Shown: positions 38,347 to 48,922, counted from the stretch's first letter. The stretch is 64,000 nt of DNA from Acuticoccus sp963704595 (GCA_963704595.1 OY969922.1:4340001-4404000), one strand, 5' to 3'. Translations and numbers: made by a program. The notes: generated by a model from the letters alone, not told the origin.

Positions 38347-38659
38347 ATGAGATACGCACTGGCTGGATTGCTCATGCTCGGGAGCGCTGGCGCGGTTTAC
38401 GCGCAGGACATCCCGTCGATCACAGTGCGGCCCCTGTATGGTGGTGCAGGCGGATCGGCCTATGTGGGCCCTTACGGGCGTGATTTGCCCGGCGTATCGA
38501 TGTTTTCAGGTCGGGCGGACCCGTCCACGCCCGACATTCTGACGACCGGCATCAAGCCGCCTTCCGGCATGAAGATCGTGAACGAGAACATCTACGAGCA
38601 GCCGCTGCCCGTTCCTCGACGCATGGCACGGCACGCTGGGCGGCGGTTTCCGCTTCTAG
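38347..38659 (+). CDS. Small secreted protein of unknown function (one-base frameshift)
   Basis: 103 residues if one extra base near 38614 is skipped. The signal peptide is MRYALAGLLMLGSAGAVYAQ. The mature part contains PSITVRPLYGGAGGSAYVGPYGRDLPGVSMF and, after the break, LDAWHGTLGGGFRF followed by a stop. As written, the frame runs on into aspC to give an artificial 566-residue fusion. GGAGAGACAGAG precedes the ATG. A terminator follows at 38712. I do not recognise the family; the Gly/Tyr-rich mature part suggests an envelope protein. Confidence 0.7.
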
Positions 38660-38711
38660 CCCGCGCTCAGGCCGCGCGGCTCGCGCAGGCGGCCTATCCC
38701 GGAACATGGAA

Positions 38712-38744
38712 GGCCCGCGCACAGCCGCGGGCCGAGTTTTATTC
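38712..38744 (+). terminator. Rho-independent terminator
   Basis: Perfect 8-base arms GGCCCGCG (38712-38719) and CGCGGGCC (38726-38733), a 6-base loop, then GAGTTTTATT. It separates the small secreted protein gene from aspC. Confidence 0.8.
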
Positions 38745-38814
38745 GCCGCGGCCTTGCATGGACCGCGGCGTTGGCATGATAACGCCGCGTCATCCCTCGT
38801 GCGGTGTTAGATCC

Positions 38815-40017
38815 ATGGCCTTCCTGTCCGAGACGCTTTCGCGCGTCCAACCTTCCGCAACAATCGCCGTCAGCCAGAAGGCGGCCGAGCTGAAACGTGC
38901 CGGCCGCGACGTGATCGGCCTCGGCGCCGGCGAACCCGACTTCGACACGCCGGACAACGTGAAGGCGGCCGCCATCGCGGCGATCAACGAGGGCAAGACC
39001 AAGTACACCGCGGTCGACGGCATTCCGGAGCTGAAGGAAGCGATCGTCGCCAAGTTCAAGCGCGAGAACAACCTCTCCTACGAAACGTCGGAAATCTCCG
39101 TCGGCGTCGGCGGCAAGCAGGTCCTCTACAACGCGCTGATGGCGACGCTGAACCCCGGCGACGAGGTGGTCATCCCCGCCCCCTACTGGGTGAGCTACCC
39201 CGACATGGTGCTCCTCGCCGGCGGCAAGCCCGTCACGGTCGAGTGCACCGCCGACACCAACTTCAAGATGACCGCGGCGCAGCTCGAAGAGGCGATCACG
39301 CCGCTCACGAAATGGGTGCTCCTCAACAGCCCCTCCAACCCGTCGGGTGCTGCCTACACCCGCGCCGAGCTGAAGGCGCTGACCGACGTCCTGATGAAGC
39401 ACCCCAGCGTGTGGGTGATGACGGACGACATGTACGAGCACCTCGTCTACGACGGCTTCGAGTTCACCACCCCGGCCGAGGTCGAGCCCGGCCTCAAGGA
39501 CCGCACGCTCACCGTCAACGGCGTGTCGAAGGCGTATGCGATGACCGGCTGGCGCATCGGCTACGCCGGCGGCCCGGCCCATCTCATCAAGGCGATGGCG
39601 AAGATCCAGTCGCAGTCGACGTCCAACCCGTGTTCGGTGTCGCAGTGGGCGGCGGTCGAGGCGCTGAACGGCCCGCAGGATTTCATCCAGTCCAACGCCG
39701 AAGTGTTCCGCGAGCGGCGCGATCTCGTGGTATCCATGCTGAACCAGGCGAAGGGCATCACCTGCCCGAGCCCGGAAGGTGCATTCTACGTGTTCCCGTC
39801 CTGCGCCGGCGCGATCGGCAAGACGGCGCCGACGGGCAAGAAAATCGAGACAGATTCTGACTTTGTAACGGAGCTTTTGGAAGCCGAAGGCGTTGCAGTG
39901 GTACAGGGGTCGGCCTTTGGCCTCGCCCCGCACTTTCGGATTTCCTACGCGACTTCGACCGAAGCTCTGGAAGAAGCCTGCACGAGGATACAACGCTTCT
40001 GCGGCGCACTGCGGTAG
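38815..40017 (+). CDS. aspC: Aspartate/aromatic aminotransferase, class I PLP enzyme
   Basis: A 400-residue fold-type I aminotransferase. The PLP lysine lies in NGVSKAYAMTGWRIGY, with LNSPSNPSG and the C-terminal Arg in FRISYATS. The group Ib type is found in rhizobia and other alphaproteobacteria, where it transfers the amino group from aspartate (and often aromatic amino acids) to 2-oxoglutarate. The ATG at 38815 begins the family alignment MAFLSETLSRVQPSATIAV. A terminator upstream makes it independent of the preceding gene. Confidence 0.93.
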   Translation: MAFLSETLSRVQPSATIAVSQKAAELKRAGRDVIGLGAGEPDFDTPDNVKAAAIAAINEGKTKYTAVDGIPELKEAIVAKFKRENNLSYETSEISVGVGGKQVLYNALMATLNPGDEVVIPAPYWVSYPDMVLLAGGKPVTVECTADTNFKMTAAQLEEAITPLTKWVLLNSPSNPSGAAYTRAELKALTDVLMKHPSVWVMTDDMYEHLVYDGFEFTTPAEVEPGLKDRTLTVNGVSKAYAMTGWRIGYAGGPAHLIKAMAKIQSQSTSNPCSVSQWAAVEALNGPQDFIQSNAEVFRERRDLVVSMLNQAKGITCPSPEGAFYVFPSCAGAIGKTAPTGKKIETDSDFVTELLEAEGVAVVQGSAFGLAPHFRISYATSTEALEEACTRIQRFCGALR

Positions 40018-40045
40018 CGCCGCCCAGCCCTGAAGGGGTTATACG

Positions 40046-40538
40046 ATGAAACGTTTTCTGAGCGCCGTTGCCGCCGTGGCTCTCGGCACCTTCACCCTGC
40101 ATTCCCGCGCAGGCGAGCGCCGGCGTCCGCGTCGGCACGCTCGTGTGCGACATCGCCGGCGGCGCCGGCTACATCCTTGCCTCGCGCAAGGTGCTCGGCT
40201 GTGACTTCAAGCGTCTCGGCGGCCCGAACGAGGTCTACGACGGGTCGATCACCAAGGTCGGCGTCGACGTCGGCATCACCACCGGCACGCGGCTGATCTG
40301 GGCTGTATTCGCGCCCACGACCAGCATCGACTCCACCGCGCTCGAAGGCCGGTACTGGGGCGTGACGGCCGAGGCGACGCCGGGCGTCGGCATCGGCGCC
40401 AACGTCCTGATCGGCGGGTTCGACCGGTCGATCAACCTGCAGCCGATCTCGGTGCAGGGGCAGCTCGGCGCCAACCTTGCCGCCGGCGTGGCACAGATGC
40501 GGCTGGTGAGCCCGCCGCCGCTCGTCCTCAAGCGGTAG
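40046..40538 (+). CDS. DUF992 family secreted protein (one-base frameshift)
   Basis: 163 residues if one extra base near 40100 is skipped. The signal peptide MKRFLSAVAAVALGTFTL then joins IPAQASAGVRVGTLVCDIAGGAGYILASRKVLGCDF. The pattern of two Cys, the YDGSITKVGVDVGITTGTRLIWAVFAPT block and a C-terminal Gly/Ala-rich strand (GANVLIGGFDRSINLQPISVQGQLGANLAAGVA) is that of the DUF992 family of small secreted alphaproteobacterial proteins. Function is unknown. AAGGGG precedes the ATG, and a strong terminator follows at 40578. Confidence 0.85.
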
Positions 40539-40577
40539 ACTTCGCGACAACCGGCTGCGCGCCTCGCGCAGCCTTGC

Positions 40578-40607
40578 AAGGGCGGTCCTCAGGGGCCGCC
40601 CTTTTTG
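40578..40607 (+). terminator. Rho-independent terminator
   Basis: Stem AAGGGCGG-T-CC with GG-G-GCCGCCCTT (one T-G pair) and a short loop, followed by TTTTTGTTT; it follows the DUF992 gene by about 40 bases. Confidence 0.85.
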
Positions 40608-40783
40608 TTTGTGCCGCGCATAGGCGTGGCCACTGCGGCAAGGGGGCAATTCGGTCCGAATTCGGCAAATGCGCGTTTTGTGACGGCGATCACGTGCGGC
40701 GGCGGCGGGCGTGATCATCTTCAATGCATCGGCAACGGGCCGAATTTTGAAACAAAGATTACAAATTCTGGAGAGATACGACC

Positions 40784-41155
40784 ATGAATATCAAGCAGAG
40801 CATTGTCGCCGTTTCCACCGCCGTCGCCATTTCCGCAGCAGCCATCGCAGTCCCCGGCACCGCCTCCGCGCAGCCGTTCGGCGGGATGAAGAGCGCCGCG
40901 ATCGAGACCGGCGCCACCGCCGTCGAGACCGTCGGCAGTCGCCATGGCCGCCACCGCCGCCCGCACCACGGGCACCGTGGCCGCCACTTCAACAACGGCG
41001 CGGCTGCCGCCATCGGCATCGGGGCCTTCGCGCTCGGCGCCGCCCTTGCCGCCAATGCGGCGACCCAGCGGGTCTACTGCCGCGACGTGCGCTTCGAGCG
41101 CTGGAGCCCGCGCCGCCAGGCCTACGTCATCAGTGTCGAGCGCGTGTGCGAGTGA
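40784..41155 (+). CDS. Small secreted His/Arg-rich protein with glycine-zipper-like helix
   Basis: A 123-residue protein. The signal peptide (SIVAVSTAVAISAAAIAVPGTASA) is followed by a basic His/Arg segment (SRHGRHRRPHHGHRGRH), a small-residue helix (AAAAIGIGAFALGAALAANAA) and a C-terminal domain with two Cys (VYCRDVRFERWSPRRQAYVISVERVCE). The His cluster could bind a metal. It resembles in layout, but I cannot assign it to, small rhizobial envelope proteins. GGAGAGA lies before the ATG. Two terminators follow. Confidence 0.75.
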   Translation: MNIKQSIVAVSTAVAISAAAIAVPGTASAQPFGGMKSAAIETGATAVETVGSRHGRHRRPHHGHRGRHFNNGAAAAIGIGAFALGAALAANAATQRVYCRDVRFERWSPRRQAYVISVERVCE

Positions 41156-41172
41156 CACGACCCCTTTTTCAA

Positions 41173-41199
41173 GTCGCGCCTTCGCGGCGCGGCTTTTTT
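41173..41199 (+). terminator. Rho-independent terminator
   Basis: GTCGCGCC (41173-41180) pairs with GGCGCGGC (41186-41193) around a 5-base TTCGC loop, followed by six T. It follows the His/Arg-rich protein gene. Confidence 0.85.
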
Positions 41200-41251
41200 C
41201 AGACGATGCATTTTAACGGGTGCTTTTAAGACGGTGTTTTTCAGTGAAGTC

Positions 41252-41281
41252 GCCCGCCTCCCTTTCGGGGGCGGGCTTTTT
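41252..41281 (+). terminator. Second Rho-independent terminator
   Basis: GCCCGCC (41252-41258) pairs with GGCGGGC (41270-41276), with inner CCC/GGG pairing, followed by TTTTT. It backs up the terminator 53 bases upstream, just before the chemoreceptor gene. Confidence 0.85.
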
Positions 41282-41361
41282 CATGGCCGCAGCGCAAGCC
41301 CCGGTCGACGTTGCTCCGCTAGGGATCGGACTTCGATCGCCCGTCCGCAGGAGCTCGCACA

Positions 41362-43080
41362 ATGCTCGGTCTTTACCGAAAACTGTCAATCGCCGGAAAA
41401 CTCTGGCTTCTGACTGCAGCCAACGTGCTGACGCTCGCCGCACTGATGATGATCATTCTCCCACAGGCGCGGGAAAATGCTGTCGAGCTGGAGCTGGGCA
41501 AGGCAAGATCCATCGCGGAAACCGCGGCAGGCGCAGCCGTCCCGTTCCAGAACGCGGTGGAGCACGGCGAGATGACCCGCGCCGACGCCATCGGCGCCTG
41601 GGGCCGGGTCGTGAACAACATGCTCTACGCCGACGGCAAGGAATACGTGTTCTCCACGGCGTACGACGGCACGCGGCTCGCGCACGGCGCAAACCCGGAC
41701 AGCGTAGGCCAGAACGCGTGGGAATCGGAAGACATCTTCGGCTTTAAGATCAACCAGGGACTTGCCAAAGCCGCGCAAGCCGGCGGGGGCACGGTCGAAT
41801 ACTGGCGCGCAGCGAAGGGCGAGAGCGAGCCGCAGAAGAAGATCTCCTACGTGGTCCCCGTACCGGGTTGGGACGCCTTTGTCGGCACTGGCGTCTACCT
41901 CGACCGCGTCGATGAGGCATTTGCGCAGATGCAGTGGTTCTGCGTCGGGTTCGCGGTCATCGCCTCGGTGCTGATGATCGTCGCCAGCTGGCTGACCGCA
42001 CGCGACCTTTCGGTGCCGACGCAGCTTCTGGCCGGCAAGATCTCCCAGCTTGCCGACGGCGTGGTGGTCGAGGCCGGCCAGTTCCAGAAGCGCAGCGACG
42101 CGATCGGCTCAATCGCCCGCTCGGTCGGCCGCCTGCGCGAGGTGGTCCTGGAGCGCCAGTCCCTGCAGCAGCAGCAGGCCGACAACGAGAATCTGATGCG
42201 CCACGAGCGTGCCGCCGCCATCGGCCGCACCGCTGACGATCTCGACTCCCAGGTGGCCGAGCTGATGGAAAGCATGCGCGGCGACGTCGGGCGGATGACC
42301 AAGCAGGCCGAGGGCCTCCGTTCCCTGTCCGAGGACATGTCGCGGGATGCGGCAAGCATCCTTGGGGCCTGTGAAGCCGGCAACGCCAGCGTTCAGACCG
42401 TCGCGGCAGCGGCCGAGGAACTGAGCGCCAGCTCAAAGGAGATCGGCTCGCAGGTGGAAGTGGTCGCGAGCCGCGCACGGTCGGCGGTGACAGCGGCCGA
42501 AAAGGCGGCGGAGACGCTGGGCGTCCTTTCCGCCACAAGCACCAACATCCGCGAAGCCACCAAGTTCATCAACGATATTGCCGAAAAGACCAACCTTCTC
42601 GCCCTCAACGCGACCATCGAGGCCGCGCGGGCCGGCGAAAGCGGCAAGGGCTTTTCTGTGGTGGCGCAAGAGGTCAAGGCGCTGGCCGAGCAGACCGGGA
42701 AGGCCAGCTCCGAAATCGAGCGCCACATCGAGGCGATGCACGACGTTGCCAACGTCAGCGTGGAGGCGATCGACGGCATCGTCCGCATGATCGGCGAGGT
42801 GTCCGCCAACACCAACGCGATGGCCGAGGCGCTGGAGGAGCAGGGCGAGGCGATCCGCGAAGTGACGGAAAGCATCACGAGCGCCGCCCGCTCCACCGAC
42901 GCGATCTCCACCAACATGGACCGCGTGCGTGGTCGGGCCGATTCCACCAATTCCGCGGCAGAAGTGGTGCTTCAGACATCCACGGCTCTCGACCGTGAGA
43001 GTGCGGACCTGAGGTCGACAATCTCCACGTTCATCCAGAACCTGCGCAAGTCGAGCGCCGAAACCAAGCTCGCCGCTTAA
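41362..43080 (+). CDS. Methyl-accepting chemotaxis protein with single Cache domain
   Basis: A 572-residue chemoreceptor. TM1 is near residues 12-32, the periplasmic sCache_2-like ligand domain at about 35-185 (ADGKEYVFSTAYDGTRLAHG, VPVPGWDAFVGTGVYLD), and TM2 at about 188-210. A HAMP linker and a long cytoplasmic coiled coil follow. The signalling hairpin TNLLALNATIEAARAGESG is fully conserved. The Cache type often binds small organic acids or amines. It lies alone after two terminators; no che genes are in the window. Its last 4 bases overlap the convergent zinc-ribbon gene. Confidence 0.93.
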   Translation: MLGLYRKLSIAGKLWLLTAANVLTLAALMMIILPQARENAVELELGKARSIAETAAGAAVPFQNAVEHGEMTRADAIGAWGRVVNNMLYADGKEYVFSTAYDGTRLAHGANPDSVGQNAWESEDIFGFKINQGLAKAAQAGGGTVEYWRAAKGESEPQKKISYVVPVPGWDAFVGTGVYLDRVDEAFAQMQWFCVGFAVIASVLMIVASWLTARDLSVPTQLLAGKISQLADGVVVEAGQFQKRSDAIGSIARSVGRLREVVLERQSLQQQQADNENLMRHERAAAIGRTADDLDSQVAELMESMRGDVGRMTKQAEGLRSLSEDMSRDAASILGACEAGNASVQTVAAAAEELSASSKEIGSQVEVVASRARSAVTAAEKAAETLGVLSATSTNIREATKFINDIAEKTNLLALNATIEAARAGESGKGFSVVAQEVKALAEQTGKASSEIERHIEAMHDVANVSVEAIDGIVRMIGEVSANTNAMAEALEEQGEAIREVTESITSAARSTDAISTNMDRVRGRADSTNSAAEVVLQTSTALDRESADLRSTISTFIQNLRKSSAETKLAA

Positions 43081-43343
43081 TCCACTCGGCCGACCGAACG
43101 AGCATCGCCGTTGTTCCAGGCACTGTGATGAAGCCCGAACGACATGGAATCGACCGCCTGCTGGAGAAGCCTGATCTTCTTCTCCAGGGCGTCGATCTTC
43201 TCGAACGGGCTGTAGCGCTCGGCGACGGCGTGGGTGACGCCGCAGTCCGCACAGCATATCGCGATCAACTTCTGGTACATTCCGTCAGGCTCGATCACCT
43301 CGGCCCGCGTCCCCGTACCGCCGCAGTTTGCGCACTTGGGCAT
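43077..43343 (-). CDS. Small zinc-ribbon protein of unknown function
   Basis: An 88-residue protein with CANC near residue 4 and CADC near residue 31, spaced as in a treble-clef or zinc-ribbon fold. A short predicted coiled coil (PFEKIDALEKKIRLLQQAVDSM) follows. The ATG at 43343 is preceded by GGAGGAG. Its stop overlaps the stop of the chemoreceptor gene on the other strand. I do not recognise the family; such proteins may bind nucleic acid or protein partners. Confidence 0.65.
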   Translation of the reverse strand: MPKCANCGGTGTRAEVIEPDGMYQKLIAICCADCGVTHAVAERYSPFEKIDALEKKIRLLQQAVDSMSFGLHHSAWNNGDARSVGRVD

Positions 43344-43432
43344 AGACAGCTCCTCCGTTGGGAAAAGTCTAGCGCCTCCCGCTTAAGTTGAAAAGCTGAT
43401 CTTTCAGTTTGCGGCGTGCGGCGACTGCGGCA

Positions 43433-44146
43433 TCAGGTTGCGCCGTGGATGCCGCACTCGATCTTGTCGGTGCCGCGCCAGCGGCCGGCACGGGCGTCCT
43501 CGCCGGGCGCGACCTTCGCGGTGCACGGCTCGCAGCCGATCGAGGCGTAGCCCTCGTCCACCAGCGGGTTGCGGGGAAGTTCGAGGCGCCAGATGTAGGT
43601 GTCGAGGTCGTCCTGGGTCCAGTCGGCGAGCGGGTTGATCTTGGTGCGCGCGCCATCGGCCTCGAACACGTTCATGCCGTTGCGCAGGAACGTCTGGTCG
43701 CGGCGGCGGCCGGTGATCCATGCGTCGTAGCCCGACAGCGCCTCGTAGAGCGGGGCGACCTTGCGGATGGCGCAGCAGGCGTCGGGCTGGCGCGCGTTGA
43801 GCGTGCCGTCGGGGTCCTGTTCGGCGAGCGCGGCGGCGGACGGCTTGAGGTCGATCACGTTGGTGAGGCCGAGCTTTTCGGCGACCATGTCGCGATAGCG
43901 CAGCGTCGCGTCGAAGTGCTTGCCGGTCTCGAGGAAGAGGACCGGCGTCGCGGGGTCGACCTCGGCCACCAGGTTGAGGAGCGCGATGGAATCGGCGCCG
44001 AACGAGGAGACGAGCGCAATGCGGCCGGGAAACAGGTCGCGGATGGCAAGGGTCAGCACGTCCTTTGCCGGCAGCGCGCCGAACATGCGGTCGAGCGCGC
44101 CAACGGCTGAACTCGTGCGGCCGGGAATGTCGAGCATCGTATCCAC
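43433..44146 (-). CDS. cysH: Phosphoadenylyl/adenylyl-sulfate reductase CysH (Fe-S type)
   Basis: A 237-residue reductase. SSFGADSIALLNLV is the PP-loop-like nucleotide site and TGRRRDQT follows. Cluster cysteines are C124, C125, C205 and C208, and the catalytic Cys is C231 (KIECGIH). The CC/CxxC cluster marks the 4Fe-4S type that commonly reduces adenylyl sulfate directly with thioredoxin. It is the last gene of the cys operon, 36 bases after fpr. No cysDN genes lie in the window. Confidence 0.94.
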   Translation of the reverse strand: MDTMLDIPGRTSSAVGALDRMFGALPAKDVLTLAIRDLFPGRIALVSSFGADSIALLNLVAEVDPATPVLFLETGKHFDATLRYRDMVAEKLGLTNVIDLKPSAAALAEQDPDGTLNARQPDACCAIRKVAPLYEALSGYDAWITGRRRDQTFLRNGMNVFEADGARTKINPLADWTQDDLDTYIWRLELPRNPLVDEGYASIGCEPCTAKVAPGEDARAGRWRGTDKIECGIHGAT

Positions 44147-44182
44147 TCCTAGAGGTGGGGCCTTACCAGCCGAGCATGACGC

Positions 44183-44983
44183 TCAGCCGACAAAGGCCTT
44201 CTCCACCACGAACAGGCCGGGTTTCGCGTTCGAGCCCTCGGTGAGGCCCGCCCGCTCGCACAGCGCCTTGGTGTCGGCGATCATCGCGGCGGACCCGCAG
44301 ATCATCACCCTGTCCCGCTCCGGCGACCACGGCGGCGTGCCTGCCGCATCGAACAGCGCGCCGCTCTCGATGAGGTTGGTCACCCGTCCCGCGAGGCCCG
44401 CGGTCGGCTCGCGGGTGACGGAGGTGATGTGGGTCAGCTTGCCGTCCACGATCTCGCCGAGCAGTTCGTGCTTCAACGTCTCGGCGACAACGTCGTTGCC
44501 GTATTGCAGCTCTGCGCGGGTGCGGCAGGTCTGCGTGAGGACGATCCGGTCGAACCGCTCGTAGATCTCCGGGTCGCGGATGATCGAGGCGAACGGCGCG
44601 ATGCCGGTGCCGGTGGAGACCAGCCACAGCGTGCCGCCGGGGATCAGCGCGTCGGCGACCAGCGTGCCGGTGGGGCGCGGCTTCAGGATGATCTCGTCGC
44701 CGGGCACGATCTTCGCGAGCCGCGAGGTCAGCGGACCGTTCGGCACCTTGATCGAATAGAATTCGAGCGCGTCGTCCCAGTTGGGGCTGGCGATGGAGTA
44801 GGCGCGCAGGAGCGGCTTGCCGGTCTCCTGCATCAGCCCCAGCATCGCGAATTCGCCGGAGCGGAAGCGGAAGCCGGCCGGCCGCGCGGTGCGGAAGGCG
44901 AACAGGCTGTCGGTGTAGTGCTTGACGGAGAGGACCGTTTCGCCGAGCGGCGCCGCGGTCTTCGGAAGGGTCGCGGTGGTCAT
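44183..44983 (-). CDS. fpr: Ferredoxin-NADP reductase
   Basis: A 266-residue flavoprotein with the FAD motif RAYSIASP, the NADP motif STGTGIAPFASIIRDPEIY and a C-terminal EKAFVG end, as in bacterial Fpr (subclass IA). It passes electrons between NADPH and ferredoxin/flavodoxin, and by position probably supplies the sulfite reductase CysI. The ATG at 44983 overlaps the DUF934 stop (ATGA). Confidence 0.92.
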   Translation of the reverse strand: MTTATLPKTAAPLGETVLSVKHYTDSLFAFRTARPAGFRFRSGEFAMLGLMQETGKPLLRAYSIASPNWDDALEFYSIKVPNGPLTSRLAKIVPGDEIILKPRPTGTLVADALIPGGTLWLVSTGTGIAPFASIIRDPEIYERFDRIVLTQTCRTRAELQYGNDVVAETLKHELLGEIVDGKLTHITSVTREPTAGLAGRVTNLIESGALFDAAGTPPWSPERDRVMICGSAAMIADTKALCERAGLTEGSNAKPGLFVVEKAFVG

Positions 44984-45372
44984 TGTACGTGCCTCAAGGC
45001 CCAGATGCCGCGTTCGGGGCCGCGTGAAGTGCTGTCGGCCACGTAGAGCTCCGGGACGGAATGTTTGATGGCGTCGCGCCAGGCGCCTTCGCCGTGGCGC
45101 TCGATGCGGTCGTTCGTGACGAGGATCGCGTCGAAGCCGGACTGGAAGGCGTGGCGCGCCTGGTCGGGGATCAGCGGCCCGTTGGCGACGAGCGTGCCGG
45201 CGTAGCCGCGGGCGCGCAGCTGGCGGGCGACCGAGAAGCCGCGCCCGTCCGCCGTGCGCGCCGAACGTGATCGATCGCCACCGGTGCGTTGGGGACGCTG
45301 GCGAGCGGCTCGGCGGCGTCGATCTCGGCGCCGGCCTCGACCGCCACGTCGGCGGTAAGCTTGCCTTTTGAA

Positions 45373-45386
<14 letters not shown>
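44980..45386 (-). CDS. DUF934 family protein (frame broken near 45253-45269)
   Basis: About 134 residues. The first third (MWLLDSKGKLTADVAV to NAPVAID) and the rest (ADGRGFSVARQLRARGYAGTLVANGPLIPDQARHAFQSGFDAILV) are in different frames. Two one-base insertions, near 45269 and 45253, restore TFGAH between them; one deletion would also do. DUF934 proteins occur in sulfate-assimilation operons next to cysI and may help it mature or function; their role is not settled. It overlaps the end of cysI by 14 bases. Confidence 0.8.
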
Positions 45387-47040
<1,654 letters not shown>

Positions 47041-47049
47041 GGGTCTAGC

Positions 47050-47349
47050 CTAGTGGGCCGGTGTGGTGGGGAGAGCGACCGAGGGGCCGAACCAGCGCTG
47101 GCGTTCGCGCAGCGCGATCGGCTTGCCGCTCATGGGGTCGAGCGCGACGAGGTAGGCGCCGACGACGTTGTCGACCGCCTCTTCGGCCTTGCCGATGGCT
47201 TCGAGCACGCCGTGGCTGTCGGCATCGTTGGCGCGCTTGGCGTCATCGAGCGTGCGGGACCAGCTGGTGCCCGTCCAGTAGACGATGGCGCCGGTGAGAA
47301 GGTCGTTCGCCGTGAGGATGGCGGTCGAGGTCGGCTTCAGCTTGGCCAT
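47050..47349 (-). CDS. DUF2849 family protein
   Basis: A 99-residue protein (MAKLKPTSTAILTANDLLTGAIVYWTGTSWSRTLDDAKRA and onward) matching the small DUF2849 family found in alphaproteobacterial cys operons between cysG and cysI. Its function is unknown. The ATG at 47349 shares a base with the cysG stop (TGATG); a GTG at 47352 is an alternative. Confidence 0.87.
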   Translation of the reverse strand: MAKLKPTSTAILTANDLLTGAIVYWTGTSWSRTLDDAKRANDADSHGVLEAIGKAEEAVDNVVGAYLVALDPMSGKPIALRERQRWFGPSVALPTTPAH

Positions 47350-48770
47350 CACGCGGCCTCCAGTTGGACGGGTTGCGTTGCCGTGCGGCGGGTCTCGCGG
47401 GCGACCGCGGCGGCCGGCTGCGCGAGTTCGCGGGAATGCATGGCGAGGAGGATCATCAGCGGGCCGACGCCGGGGAGCGTGTCGACGGCGGCCGAAAGGG
47501 TGTCCAGCGTCGCATGGCGGCGGACCTCGTCCTCCCGCCCCGCGCTTTCGACGAGGATGACGGGGGTCGACGGATCGCGGCCACCGGCGAGGAGGCGGGC
47601 CTCCACCTTGGGCGCCGCGCGGCGGCCCATGTAGATGGCGAGCGGCGCGGTGCTGCGGCCGGCGGCCTGCCAGTCGACCGCGTCGACGTCGTCCTCGCCG
47701 CCTGCGCCGTGGGCGGTGACAATGCGCAGCTCCTGCGCCTGCCCGCGCTCGGTGAGCGGGGCGAGCGCGCTCGCCGCGGCAACGCTGGCGGCTGTGACGC
47801 CGGGGACGATCTCGAAACCGAAGCCCTCTGCGCCAACCGCGTCGAGCTCCTCGGCGAGGCGGCCGAAGATGGCGGGATCGCCGCCCTTCAGCCGCACCAC
47901 GCGGTGGCCCTGTCGCACATAGGCAAGGATCGTCTCGTTGATCTCGTCCTGCCGCATCTGGTGCCGGCCGGACCGCTTGCCGACGTTGACGAGGATCGCC
48001 TCGCGCCGCGCAAGCTCCAGGATCTCGGGGGCGACGAGCGCGTCGTGGAGCACGACGTCGGCGCGGTCGATCCGCTGGCGGGCGCGCTCGGTGAGGAGGT
48101 CCGCGCCCCCTGCCCCGGCGCCCACGAAGGAGACGAAGCCCTGCTCGGGCGTGTCGTTGGCGGCGAGAAGCTCGCGCGCGGCGCGGCCGAAGCCGGTGCG
48201 CTCGAAAGCGCCGTCGAGCGCGGGTGCGAACAGGGCGTGCCAGAACTTGCGCCGCGCGCCGCCGGGGGCGAAGCGGCCCGCCACATGCTCGCGCAGCGCA
48301 CCCGCCTTCCGGGCGATGCGGCCGAGGCCGGAGGGCAGCATCCGCTCGATCCGCGCCTTGATCTCGCGCGCCAGCACCGGGGCCGTCCCCTCGGTGCCGA
48401 TGGCGACGATCACGGGGTCACGGTCGACGATGGCGGGGGTGATGAAGTCGCTGACGTCGGGCTGGTCGGCGGCGCAGACGGTGACGTGGAGCGCGCGCAG
48501 GCGCCGTGCGATGGCGGCATCGGTCGCCATGTCGCCGGTGGCGGCATAGGCGAGCGCGATGTCGGCCGGGAGCGGCGCGGTCAGCGGGTCGCCGAGAATG
48601 GGGGTGGTGCCGGCAAGGTCGATCACGCCGGGCTCGAAGGCTTCCGCGATGACGACGATCCGCGCCGACGTCTTCTGCAGGAGGCGCAGCTTGGCCGCCG
48701 CCTCCGCGCCGCCGCCGAACACGACGACGGACCGGTCCTTCACTGTGTAGAAAATCGGGAAGTGGTCCAT
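47349..48770 (-). CDS. cysG: Siroheme synthase CysG
   Basis: A 473-residue fusion. The N-terminal precorrin-2 dehydrogenase/ferrochelatase domain (VVVFGGGAEAAAKLRLLQ, about 1-210) is joined to a uroporphyrinogen III methyltransferase (VSFVGAGAGGADLLTERARQRIDRADVVLHDAL, VRLKGGDPAIFGRLAEE). It makes siroheme for CysI. The ATG at 48770 was chosen because the alignment begins MDHFPIFYTVKDRSVVVFGGG. It is the first gene of the operon and divergent from the Lrp regulator. Confidence 0.94.
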   Translation of the reverse strand: MDHFPIFYTVKDRSVVVFGGGAEAAAKLRLLQKTSARIVVIAEAFEPGVIDLAGTTPILGDPLTAPLPADIALAYAATGDMATDAAIARRLRALHVTVCAADQPDVSDFITPAIVDRDPVIVAIGTEGTAPVLAREIKARIERMLPSGLGRIARKAGALREHVAGRFAPGGARRKFWHALFAPALDGAFERTGFGRAARELLAANDTPEQGFVSFVGAGAGGADLLTERARQRIDRADVVLHDALVAPEILELARREAILVNVGKRSGRHQMRQDEINETILAYVRQGHRVVRLKGGDPAIFGRLAEELDAVGAEGFGFEIVPGVTAASVAAASALAPLTERGQAQELRIVTAHGAGGEDDVDAVDWQAAGRSTAPLAIYMGRRAAPKVEARLLAGGRDPSTPVILVESAGREDEVRRHATLDTLSAAVDTLPGVGPLMILLAMHSRELAQPAAAVARETRRTATQPVQLEAA

Positions 48771-48922
48771 CACTCGCCCTCCACGCTCGTTCCGCCTGAG
48801 GCCGTAAACTGGCGTTTTCCTGCGCTTGCCGCAATTGGCAGGATGGAATAAGGCAATAGACACGATTTCGCGCGCCATGGGCTCACTTCATCCCGCTTCT
48901 GGCGGCTCAGACAGGAAATTCT

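Noticed and set aside
48771..48922. A SAM or cobalamin riboswitch before cysG
   Set aside because: The gap is short and shows none of the conserved elements of these riboswitches; it is better explained as a divergent promoter region for cysG and the Lrp gene.
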